A DNA stretch of 5,495 nucleotides from the NCBI GenBank assembly GCA_003132825.1, contig PKYX01000316.1, forward strand, positions 1 to 5,495. The letters run 5' to 3'. The DNA is from Acidobacteriaceae bacterium (GTDB lineage: Bacteria > Acidobacteriota > Terriglobia > Terriglobales > Acidobacteriaceae). Below the pieces are notes generated by a model that was given only the letters and a program-made list of their open reading frames with translations, searched no databases and was not told where the DNA came from. The translations under genes and the position numbers were made by a program. This document shows, one piece after another, positions 1-5,327 of the stretch. Positions within the stretch are counted from its first letter, which is position 1; each line of letters starts with the position of its first letter.

Positions 1-93
1 CACCAAATTCGGCGCCGCGATGTGGGTGCCGGAGAGACGCCAACGATTAAGGATTCCTTGGCCGCCTTAGGGACTAGGGACTAGGGATTGGTG
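1..93. other. Left-edge intergenic stretch, no supportable gene
   Basis: No gene can be supported here. A plus-strand frame is open from the window edge to a TAG at 68-70 and could be the last 22 codons of a gene entering from the left, but its translation matches nothing I recognise. An 11-base palindrome (AAGGATTCCTT, 49-59) has no loop and is not a terminator. The stretch ends in a heptamer repeat just downstream of the acetyltransferase stop codon. Confidence 0.5.
68..88. repeat. Three-copy heptamer tandem repeat (TAGGGAC)
   Basis: Three adjacent 7-base units are visible: TAGGGAC, TAGGGAC and TAGGGAT. The array lies 5 bases past the stop codon of the minus-strand acetyltransferase. Short intergenic tandem arrays like this usually vary in copy number by replication slippage. 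No function is evident. Confidence 0.7.
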
Positions 94-627
94 TTAGTGG
101 GACAGGATTAGCTCAAAATATATGAGCGGAGCCTTTTTGTAGATCACGCGCGCAACCTCGCGGAATCCGCATTTTGCGTAGAAGGCTCCGGCTCCTGCAG
201 CAGAGTCGTAGGCATCGAGACGAATGGCATCGGCGGGCCAGGCGCGCGCGATGGCCTTCGCTTCTTTCAACAGGAGACGGCCGAGTCCCTTGCGCTGGAG
301 GTTGGGATGGACGGCCATGCCGGTGAGATACAGAGGTTGCTGGGCCGCGGTGAAATAGGTTGTATCGATGGCCCAGGGTTTCATGGTGTGGAGGCGGAGG
401 GTAGCGACGATGTGACGATTACTGCGCGCGATCAGGGTCCGCGAGAACTTGGGCTTGCGCATATTCGCTAGGATGCCGCGCTCCGACCGCGATGAGGACC
501 AGAAGCCAGGGCGGAAGCGGTTCGTGAGGTCCTCGGCTACAGCGGTATGGAGCGCTGCGAGCTCGGGGGCATCGGATTCGGCTGCGGTGGCGAAGGACAG
601 TTTCAAGGTGGCGATGCCAGGCGGCAT
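94..627 (-). CDS. GNAT family N-acetyltransferase
   Basis: Predicted cytoplasmic acetyl-CoA-dependent N-acetyltransferase of 177 residues, a normal length for a single-domain GNAT. Motif A is clear: the strand LTGMAVHP (101-108) leads into the pyrophosphate-binding loop Q111-R-K-G114-L-G116, fitting Q/R-x-x-G-x-G/A, followed by the helix KEAKAIARAW. Motif B is YAKCGF (150-155), with the usual Tyr and Gly-Phe. The substrate cannot be predicted. The ATG at 627 is chosen because the preceding open frame runs antisense through a transposase relic and has no GNAT character, whereas the GNAT first strand (LKLSFATAAESDAPEL) begins at residue 8. No Shine-Dalgarno precedes this ATG, but a good promoter sits so close that the message may be leaderless. 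The gene stands alone on its strand. Confidence 0.88.
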   Translation of the reverse strand: MPPGIATLKLSFATAAESDAPELAALHTAVAEDLTNRFRPGFWSSSRSERGILANMRKPKFSRTLIARSNRHIVATLRLHTMKPWAIDTTYFTAAQQPLYLTGMAVHPNLQRKGLGRLLLKEAKAIARAWPADAIRLDAYDSAAGAGAFYAKCGFREVARVIYKKAPLIYFELILSH

Positions 628-636
628 TTGGTCAGG

Positions 637-667
637 ATGATAGCAGTTGGCTGGGGTTCCCTGGCAA
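637..667 (-). promoter_or_regulatory. Probable promoter of the GNAT gene (leaderless or near-leaderless)
   Basis: On the minus strand a -35-like TTGCCA (667-662; five of six to TTGACA) is followed after 19 bases by an extended -10, TGC-TATCAT (645-637; TATCAT is five of six to TATAAT). Only 9 bases separate the -10 from the ATG, so transcription would start about 0-4 bases before the start codon. This fits the missing Shine-Dalgarno. The -35 lies at the left edge of the transposase relic and may derive from it. The 19-base spacing is longer than ideal but tolerable with an extended -10. Confidence 0.45.
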
Positions 668-888
668 GCGGCGGCCAAAGTTGCCGTTATCCCCCCAAGG
701 CCAACCGCAAAATACAACGGGATTACGACAAGGATCTTTACAAAGCTCGTCACCTGATCGAAAACTTCTTCGCCAAGCTCAAGCTCTTTCGCGCTATTGC
801 CACCCGCTACGCAAGACCGCACGAAACTTCCCCGCCGCTGTCTACTTCGCTGCTGCCACCATCTGGCTTATTTGATGACACGCCCTAG
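662..888 (+). mobile_element. Relic of an IS5-family insertion sequence (transposase C-terminus, frameshifted)
   Basis: This is the last ~70 residues of an IS5-family DDE transposase. The C1 signature Y-(2)-R-(3)-E-(6)-K is intact in YKARHLIENFFAKLK (codons 739-783); Glu at 760 is the third catalytic acidic residue. Reading needs three frames. AKVAVIP (674-694) joins PKANRKIQRDYDKD after one base is restored in the C-run at 691-696. RAIATRY (790-810) joins KTARNFPAAVYFAAATIWLI, stop at 873-875, after one base is restored at 811-812, where family members normally have Tyr-Asp-Lys. The first two catalytic Asp regions and the left end are absent, so it cannot move. The bases after the stop (TGATGACACGCCCTAG, 873-888) look like an IS5-type right end, but no left inverted repeat or target duplication remains to prove it. 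Confidence 0.85.
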
Positions 889-889
889 A

Positions 890-940
890 ACTGCAGAGAT
901 AGAGCTCAAAAAGGCGATCGCTTTGGCACCGGGCTCCCCC
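890..940 (+). pseudogene. Possible TPR-repeat gene scrap
   Basis: Immediately beyond the IS relic, the plus strand encodes TAEIELKKAIALAPGSP (890-940), which looks like the second helix and turn of a tetratricopeptide repeat (typically ELKKAL-LAPGSP). Nothing TPR-like continues past 940 and there is no start signal, so if real it is a leftover of a gene into which the IS inserted. Seventeen residues are too few to exclude chance. Confidence 0.3.
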
Positions 941-1012
941 GGGTTCGACACAAAGCAAAGCCCGGCACAAAGAATGCGCTTCCAGGCGGCAAGTCGCGAC
1001 CAGAGAAACCTG

Positions 1013-1165
1013 GATCGCGGGGAAGGGAACTGCTTCCGGCGGGTCCGGGCGGAAAGGTTCGTGCAGAGTGTCAGCCGGAGCCTTACCTAATCAGGGGCTT
1101 CAGGATTTCTCTCCTTACATCGGGTGCCGGGGCGCGCTCCAGACGAGGACGATTGATCCCGCCGT
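1013..1165. repeat. Diverged direct repeat, copy 1 (matches 2125-2281)
   Basis: This block lines up in the same orientation with 2125-2281 with only small gaps. Shared landmarks in order are GATCGC, AACTGCTTCCGGC, GGAA-GG-TTC, CTTCAGGAT, TACATCGGG, GCGCTCCA, GAGGA and TTGATCCCGCCGT. It covers the last 27 codons (with stop) of the M61 gene plus about 70 bases of its 3' flank. Weaker similarity with consistent spacing may reach back to about 944 (against 2054). The flank is conserved as well as the coding part, so this is a DNA duplication, not a chance protein match. Confidence 0.8.
1083..1163 (-). pseudogene. Relic of an M61-peptidase C-terminus
   Basis: Reading the minus strand from 1163 to the TAA at 1085-1083 gives 26 residues that align without gaps to the last 26 residues of the intact M61 peptidase. 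The relic starts GGINRPRLERAPAPDV and the intact gene GGIKNPHLERTGAPDV; the endings are REILKPLIR and GEILKSATK. By hand count 15 of 26 residues and 58 of 81 bases match, and the stop codon falls at the same place. Upstream, the frame meets a TGA at 1190-1188 and loses clear similarity. There is no catalytic domain, start or signal peptide, so it is a pseudogene fragment of a former paralogue or a duplicated gene tail. Confidence 0.78.
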
Positions 1166-1516
1166 CCCGCATCCGTGATTGCGCTCTTCAGACAGCGCGA
1201 CTGCGATTTCCGAGCGTAGCCGAAGTGTCGGGGAAGTGTCGCCCAATCAGCCCTTGCAGTGGCGGAACCAAAAAGCTACTGCGGGTATCCGTTCCACTAC
1301 CAGCTAGCCGCCTGAGGACAACCCGGCCCGACAACCGTCGCCACTTATCTTGCTGCAAAACCAGCAGAATGGGCCGACCCCGTGCCCACATTCGGCTTTG
1401 GTCGTGAGCATGCAATACATCTCTGCGTCACCGCAAGCTTCCAGGGAAGGTGCTGAGGAGTTTGAGAGACAAATTCAGTTTGGGTTCCACTGCAAGGAGC
1501 CCCCAAGGAGGATGTC
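1166..1516. other. Gene-free stretch with possible further M61 debris and leader of the next gene
   Basis: No intact gene is supported. In 1166-1213 similarity to the M61 gene fades. At 1391-1424 a second colinear block reappears: TCGGC, TGGTCG, TGAG and GCAATACATCTC match 2335-2374 in order, with gaps. On the minus strand it reads DVLHAHDQS against DVLRASNGSDQP of the peptidase. Between them lie about 175 bases with no recognised content and no terminal inverted repeats. A small hairpin (TGCTG at 1351-1355, CAGCA at 1362-1366) is too weak to interpret. No convincing sigma-70 promoter for the downstream gene could be picked out. Confidence 0.45.
1505..1511 (+). promoter_or_regulatory. Strong Shine-Dalgarno, with a second AAGGAG upstream
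   Basis: AAGGAGG sits 5 bases before the ATG at 1517, a near-perfect anti-16S match that fixes the start. An additional AAGGAG at 1494-1499 lies 17 bases before the ATG, too far to serve it directly. It may be a standby site or chance. Confidence 0.85.
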
Positions 1517-1936
1517 ATGAAACGCAACCTTATCGGGATCTTGTCGCTCGTGGTACTGCCGCTGCTGCTCAGCGCTACCGGCGCCTACGCTCAATCCGCT
1601 GTCCAGGGCAATGTGCCGTTTGCCTTCAAAGTAGGACGGACCGAACTGCCAGCCGGCACCTACAGAATCAAGACCGAAAACACGAACAATACGATCATGA
1701 TCCAAAACTGCGACACCGGAAAGGCCGTGATGTCGATCGCACAGCAGGAGTATCCTCGCGCTACCACCTCCAAACTGGTGTTTCACCATCTCGGCAACCA
1801 GTACTTCCTGACCCAGATAATTGGACCCGCGGGCAGCACGGGGATGTCCCTTCCCGCTTCCAAACTGGAGCGGGAGCTTGAGCTCGCCAGTGGCCCCTCG
1901 AACGCCGATGAGGAGGTCATCATTGCTCTCAACTGA
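1517..1936 (+). CDS. Small exported protein of an acidobacterial family of unknown function
   Basis: A 139-residue protein with a textbook Sec signal peptide: basic MKRN, hydrophobic LIGILSLVVLPLLLSATG and an AYA|QS cleavage site after residue 25. The mature part of about 114 residues opens with VPFAFKVGRTELPAGTYRI (33-51) and continues with TIMIQNCDTGKAVMSIAQQ and LVFHHLGNQYFLTQIIGP, suggesting a small all-beta domain. I recognise this layout (VPFAF-VG---LPAG-Y-I, then LVFH--G-QYFL) as a recurring acidobacterial family, but know of no assigned function. The single Cys in the mature chain rules out an internal disulfide. There are no enzyme motifs, lipobox or membrane anchor after the signal, so it is predicted to be periplasmic or secreted. 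Start and end are firm: perfect Shine-Dalgarno upstream and a strong terminator 25 bases after the stop. It is monocistronic and converges with the M61 gene. Confidence 0.9.
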   Translation: MKRNLIGILSLVVLPLLLSATGAYAQSAVQGNVPFAFKVGRTELPAGTYRIKTENTNNTIMIQNCDTGKAVMSIAQQEYPRATTSKLVFHHLGNQYFLTQIIGPAGSTGMSLPASKLERELELASGPSNADEEVIIALN

Positions 1937-1960
1937 CGAACCGACGGAGGAGCCAAACCC

Positions 1961-1992
1961 AGAGCCGGAACCCGCGTTCCGGCTCTTCGCTT
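1961..1992 (+). terminator. Terminator hairpin of the exported-protein gene
   Basis: An uninterrupted 11-bp stem (AGAGCCGGAAC at 1961-1971, GTTCCGGCTCT at 1976-1986) closes a 4-base loop and is followed by the modestly T-rich TCGCTT. It begins 25 bases past the TGA of the exported-protein gene. The T tract is poor, but the stem is by far the strongest in the window. Confidence 0.75.
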
Positions 1993-2091
1993 TCCACCAG
2001 TTCGGTTCGCTGATCTTCGCAGATTCCCTCCTGACCATTCTTCAACATGGGAATTCGAGTCGATGGAAAGGTAAGGTAAGGCAAGGCCACT

Positions 2092-2116
2092 GCGGGGCGG
2101 GGAAGTTGCGCCCCGC
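2092..2116. terminator. GC hairpin between convergent genes, possible terminator of the M61 operon
   Basis: A perfect 8-bp stem (GCGGGGCG at 2092-2099, CGCCCCGC at 2109-2116) closes a 9-base loop. It lies about 80 bases past the M61 stop codon on the minus strand and has no T tract on either side. A role as a Rho-independent stop or a 3'-end barrier is plausible, not proven. The related block near 985-1010 has lost this pairing. Confidence 0.4.
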
Positions 2117-2124
2117 CAACCGTC

Positions 2125-2281
2125 GATCGCAGGCGAGAGAACTGCTTCCGGCAGGTTCGGGACTGGAAGGCTTCAGGGGAGCCGTGCCAAGCAGGGCCCT
2201 ACTTGGTTGCCGACTTCAGGATCTCCCCCAGTACATCGGGCGCCCCGGTGCGCTCCAAATGAGGATTCTTGATCCCGCCGT
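2125..2281. repeat. Diverged direct repeat, copy 2 (matches 1013-1165)
   Basis: This is the functional copy of the duplicated block: the last codons of the intact M61 gene (2199-2279) plus its 3' flank. The two copies lie in the same orientation about 1.1 kb apart, with the exported-protein gene between them. Confidence 0.8.
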
Positions 2282-4151
2282 GGTAGGGAATCGAATAGGT
2301 CTTGAAGAAGTTTGCATTCTCCACCAACAGATCAATCGGCTGGTCGCTACCGTTTGAGGCACGCAATACATCTCCGAGGACATCTCTTGACCAGCCCCGG
2401 CCATTGATGGCCACCAGCTTCATCCCCGGACCAAGGCCAGCCAGATAGGCGGGCGAGCCGTGGACGACATCCACGAATTCACCGTCGTCCCTGATCTCGA
2501 AACCGAGCGAGTAAGCCACATTTACGCGCTTCCCGAGTTTTTCGCTGGCCCGCACAAATAGGTTGGGCTGGTCGTTATACACCAGGCGCCAGCCGCCGCG
2601 TTCGATGCCGCCGAGCGGGGCATGCGGCGCAGTCGAATGGACGCGCTCGGTCAACAGATTGGCCCAATCATAGGACGTTACCCGGTTCAAGCTGGCCACG
2701 AGATCCTCAAAAGTATAGGAGACAACCTGGGGCGGACCGCTCTGGCCGCCATAAAACAGGCGGCAAAAATCATCGAGCGACTTCTGGCCGTGACTCTGCT
2801 GGCGGATGATGGTATCCACCTCGAGCCAAATCAGTTCTCCTTCGGGATAGTAGTCCAGGCCGCGTCGCCAATTCTGCCACCCCGGCCCCAGCATCCGCAG
2901 AATCTGCACCGAGCGCGCCGTGTCTTCGAGCGGTCGCCAGGTTCGGCCCGAGCGATTGTCTAGCAGGGCGGCGGTTTCCGCCAGAGATTCGCGATACTGT
3001 TCCGCAGTCCACAGTCCACTGCGCGCGCTGAGCACTCTCCCCAGATATTCGGTCAATCCCTCGTATACCCAAAGCAGATCCCCGCGCATGGGGTCCTGAT
3101 AGTTGCGCGTGGCCAGTCCCGCCGGGCGCCGATACTTGCCGTTCCAGGAGTGCACGAATTCGTGAGGCAGAAGATCCGCTTCCAGCAAGTGCCGGTCCGG
3201 GTCGCTGAGAGTGCGTTCTGCCGCGCTGTTGTCGCTCGATTGGTGATGTTCCACGCCGTGGTGACCGGCCTCGTCGCTAAGAGTCAGGAGAAAGTGATAT
3301 TCGAGATAGTGTCGCGCTCCAAATAGCGTGCCGGTCTCCGCCACCAGCTTGCGGTAGGCCGCCTCGTCCACGGGCGTCATCGCCAGACCGGCTTCGCTCT
3401 CGCTGACCATATCAATCACGTGCCTCGGGGTCTCTCCTGGTTTCGTCAGCTCGATCTGGCGGTAATGATCTCCCGCGATCAGTGGAGAATCGACCAGCGT
3501 GGTGAGTGACACGGTCTTGAAAAGCTCCACCACCCTACCCTCCGCTTGATTGGAATGAAGCCAGGGGAGAGCGGTCCCAAACTTCCAATCGCTAGCCGGC
3601 AGAGACACAGAGGCAGTCACCTGCACCTCATCCGAACTTGCGCCCTGCGGATACAGCACAACCTGGTTCCAGTTCAAGTCGAGAACATTCGTAGTCGCGG
3701 AAGGCCCGCTGGCACCGGCGCTGACGTCGTTGGTAATGGTGTCGAAGGAAACCTCGAGCGCATTCGCGCCAGCGGGCACCTCCACATGAAAGGCATACAT
3801 ATCGACCGCATCGCGCTGCCAGGCGAGCGGCTGGCCATTGGCATCCATCTCTAAGCCGGTGACATTCGCAATCGGGCCGGCGGGCCGATGATTGCCGGGG
3901 ATCCACTCCGGGTAGACCAGTGTCAGCGGGCCGGGCCTGGCGGGAATCGTCATCCTGGAGTGGAAGATATTGCGAGCTGCGTCGCTCAGGTCAACAAATA
4001 ATTGGATCGACTGAGCGTGGGCGACTTGCGCTACGCAGGAAAGAGCAAAAGCGACGCAACCCGCGAAAAATAGAAAGCTACGGCAGCGTAGACCTCTGCC
4101 AGAGTCGGCAGGGATGGAAACGGTAGGCGCAAAAATCGGGTGGTAAGTCAT
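2199..4151 (-). CDS. Exported M61-family zinc metallopeptidase with C-terminal PDZ domain
   Basis: A 650-residue member of peptidase family M61 (glycyl aminopeptidase-type metallopeptidases). In order: signal peptide with core FLFFAGCVAFALSCVAQ and an AHA|QS site after residue 46; an N-terminal beta domain (~47-225) with the family-typical YPEWIPGNH; the zinc catalytic domain with HEFVH (H330, E331, H334) followed by SWNGKYRRP, and the likely third ligand E364 in YEGLTEYLG; a helical region; and a PDZ domain (~545-615) with GSPAYLAGLGPGMKLVAING. The family-typical EHHQSSDN precedes the active site, so the enzyme looks intact. It probably trims peptides in the periplasm; the substrate is unknown. 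ATG 4151 is chosen because upstream only a TTG (4190) is available; it has no clear Shine-Dalgarno and lies inside the lipoprotein gene, overlapping it by 74 bases, so translational coupling is possible. The n-region before the hydrophobic core is unusually long, about 25 residues. Confidence 0.92.
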   Translation of the reverse strand: MTYHPIFAPTVSIPADSGRGLRCRSFLFFAGCVAFALSCVAQVAHAQSIQLFVDLSDAARNIFHSRMTIPARPGPLTLVYPEWIPGNHRPAGPIANVTGLEMDANGQPLAWQRDAVDMYAFHVEVPAGANALEVSFDTITNDVSAGASGPSATTNVLDLNWNQVVLYPQGASSDEVQVTASVSLPASDWKFGTALPWLHSNQAEGRVVELFKTVSLTTLVDSPLIAGDHYRQIELTKPGETPRHVIDMVSESEAGLAMTPVDEAAYRKLVAETGTLFGARHYLEYHFLLTLSDEAGHHGVEHHQSSDNSAAERTLSDPDRHLLEADLLPHEFVHSWNGKYRRPAGLATRNYQDPMRGDLLWVYEGLTEYLGRVLSARSGLWTAEQYRESLAETAALLDNRSGRTWRPLEDTARSVQILRMLGPGWQNWRRGLDYYPEGELIWLEVDTIIRQQSHGQKSLDDFCRLFYGGQSGPPQVVSYTFEDLVASLNRVTSYDWANLLTERVHSTAPHAPLGGIERGGWRLVYNDQPNLFVRASEKLGKRVNVAYSLGFEIRDDGEFVDVVHGSPAYLAGLGPGMKLVAINGRGWSRDVLGDVLRASNGSDQPIDLLVENANFFKTYSIPYHGGIKNPHLERTGAPDVLGEILKSATK

Positions 4152-4359
4152 AAATGTTGTCCGAGGAGAGGGTACCGCCGTTCTGAGCAATGAAAAAGTC
4201 TTCGACCAGAGGATGGGGAGAAACCGTGGAGGTTAGAACTGCGGGCCAGTTTCCATTGAGCTGGGCGTTCGATGGCATGCCGCCCGTGCCCGATCCGTTA
4301 CCTCCTCCACAACCCGCAAGAAGTATGCACCCCAGCAGGGTTACGACGAGGTTCTTCAT
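4078..4359 (-). CDS. Short, probably truncated, glycine-rich lipoprotein
   Basis: A 93-residue open frame with a clear lipoprotein signal: MKNLVVTLLGCILLAGC, lipobox L14-A-G-C17, then the Gly-rich linker GGGNGSGTGG. The next part, NAQLNGNWPAVLTSTV and DFFIAQNGGTLSSDNI, resembles the opening of acidobacterial 'NGNW' lipoproteins, which as I recall usually run to about 200 residues or more with repeated beta strands. Here that character stops at the ATG of the M61 gene (4151). The remaining ~24 codons, ending in LWQRSTLP, are an out-of-frame reading of the M61 signal peptide. The start is supported by GAAGG (4372-4368) 8 bases before the ATG; a GTG at 4368 would overlap that site. It lies 70 bases after the reductase gene, likely in one transcript. 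It is either a broken 5' fragment or a short lipoprotein that is still translated. Confidence 0.65.
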   Translation of the reverse strand: MKNLVVTLLGCILLAGCGGGNGSGTGGMPSNAQLNGNWPAVLTSTVSPHPLVEDFFIAQNGGTLSSDNIYDLPPDFCAYRFHPCRLWQRSTLP

Positions 4360-4429
4360 CCCGGGCACCTTCGTTGGACTGCGGGGCGGCGTTTTCTAAG
4401 ACGCGAAAGGTGAGATCTTCCCGAACCTG

Positions 4430-5311
4430 CTAGGCGAGCGCCAGATTCAGGTTCGCAATCGCCTCGTCGATCTCAGCCGTATTTTTGTAGCCAACGGTAA
4501 CGCAATCGACACCGGCGTTTTTGAACGCGAACTGCATCGCCCGCTGGCGGTCTTCACGGTTGAAGGTGCCCTCTCCCACCAGTTTCATGCTGATGACGCC
4601 CATTCCTTCTTTGCGGACCTGTTTTACGTGCGTGACCACTTCGCTCACATTTCCCAGACCGTCCGTGTTGTAGTCCTCGGCGTCCATTCTCGTGCCCTTA
4701 TGATTCACCCGGATCATCGCGATGTCGAGCCACTTGTTTCCCGGGACCTGGCGCAACGCCGGGAGCCCGTGAACCGACGCGCCGTGACTCACTATCGCCT
4801 TCTTCGACTGAGCTTCGAGAATTCCATCCTGCCACCTGCTCGAGTCTGCGGGCCACGTCGCAGTATGTTGCCAGTGCAATAGCATAATGTCGAAGTATTC
4901 GGTATTCGCGAGTTTGCGCAGCTCGTCGAATTTCTCTTGCGGATTAACACCTTGCCAGGTGGTTACCTTCGACATCAGGCGATAATTATCACGTGGAATG
5001 CCTCGCAGGGCGACTCCGAGCATCCTGTGCATGTCGCCGTAAGATTCCGCGGTCTCGAAAAAGCGAATGCCTCGGTCGTAGGCGTAGCGCACCAGCCTCG
5101 TAAATCCATCTTGTCCCAACTCGCGCTGCACCTGGCCGTTGAAGCTGCCAGTGCCAAACGCAAGTCGCGTCACCTTCACTCCAGATTTTCCTAGCGTCAC
5201 CCAATCTGTCGCGGTCTGGCGCGTCGCGCTCACGCGGAGGCGCCCCGTGACGGCAAGGGCGCCAGCGGCGAGCCCGGTTTTCAGGAAATCACGTCTAGTG
5301 TAGTGAGACAC
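4430..5311 (-). CDS. Tat-exported aldo/keto reductase
   Basis: A 293-residue NAD(P)H-dependent reductase of the aldo/keto reductase (TIM-barrel) superfamily with a twin-arginine signal: TRRDFLK (5-11), core TGLAAGALAVTG and cleavage probably near residues 28-30. The protein should therefore fold with its cofactor in the cytoplasm and be exported. Barrel landmarks are VTLGKSGVKVTRLAFGTG (38-55), FFETAESYGDMHRMLG (84-99), LMSKV with Lys115, DIMLLHW with His146, and a C-terminal VTVGYKNTAEIDEAI in the cofactor-binding region. Three tetrad positions are present (Tyr91, Lys115, His146), but the usual Asp of the DTA--YG motif is Glu86. The substrate is unknown. The GTG start is supported by GAGGTGA 4 bases upstream. 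It is the first gene seen in the minus-strand cluster with the lipoprotein and the M61 peptidase. Confidence 0.9.
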   Translation of the reverse strand: MSHYTRRDFLKTGLAAGALAVTGRLRVSATRQTATDWVTLGKSGVKVTRLAFGTGSFNGQVQRELGQDGFTRLVRYAYDRGIRFFETAESYGDMHRMLGVALRGIPRDNYRLMSKVTTWQGVNPQEKFDELRKLANTEYFDIMLLHWQHTATWPADSSRWQDGILEAQSKKAIVSHGASVHGLPALRQVPGNKWLDIAMIRVNHKGTRMDAEDYNTDGLGNVSEVVTHVKQVRKEGMGVISMKLVGEGTFNREDRQRAMQFAFKNAGVDCVTVGYKNTAEIDEAIANLNLALA

Positions 5312-5315
5312 GGAT

Positions 5316-5322
5316 TCACCTC
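5316..5322 (-). promoter_or_regulatory. Shine-Dalgarno deciding a GTG start
   Basis: GAGGTGA on the minus strand lies 4 bases before the GTG at 5311-5309. No ATG in this frame lies between, and starting later would remove the twin-arginine signal, so the GTG start is well supported. Confidence 0.8.
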
Positions 5323-5327
5323 GAATT

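Noticed and set aside
628..822. N-terminal extension of the acetyltransferase upstream of 627
   Set aside because: The open frame continues upstream, but it is the antisense reading of the transposase relic, has no GNAT or signal-peptide character, and lies outside the likely transcript.
914..921. GCGATCGC palindrome, as in highly iterated cyanobacterial sites
   Set aside because: Only one copy was noticed in the window, and nothing else suggests a cyanobacterium.
1188..1415. 75-codon minus-strand open frame as a real small gene
   Set aside because: It is in frame with the M61 relic and its first codons resemble the peptidase. The rest looks like decayed or inserted DNA, so it is treated as debris.
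1450..1881. 143-codon plus-strand open frame overlapping the exported-protein gene
   Set aside because: It is out of frame with the well-supported gene at 1517, is rich in Arg/Gln/His as typical of shadow frames, and has no ribosome binding site.
1475..2038. 187-codon minus-strand open frame
   Set aside because: It lies antisense to the exported-protein gene, which has a signal peptide, a strong Shine-Dalgarno and a terminator. The translation is low-complexity Gly/Ser with no recognisable domain.
2070..2087. GGTAA-type short repeats as a regulatory array
   Set aside because: Only a few imperfect units, with no spacing pattern or link to a promoter; probably simple-sequence slippage.
1821..2357. 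178-codon plus-strand open frame across the convergent junction
   Set aside because: It runs through the terminator hairpin, the intergenic gap and the antisense of the M61 3' end, and has no start signal or domain.
4418..4429. 12-base match GCAGGTTCGGGA (minus strand) to plus-strand 2151-2162
   Set aside because: A single 12-base match within 5.5 kb on two strands is expected by chance. There is no extended alignment and no shared context.
4369..4429. Promoter or terminator between the reductase and lipoprotein genes
   Set aside because: No -10/-35 pair was found. The only inverted repeat (GCGTCTT with AAAACGC) leaves a 2-base loop, which cannot form a terminator hairpin.
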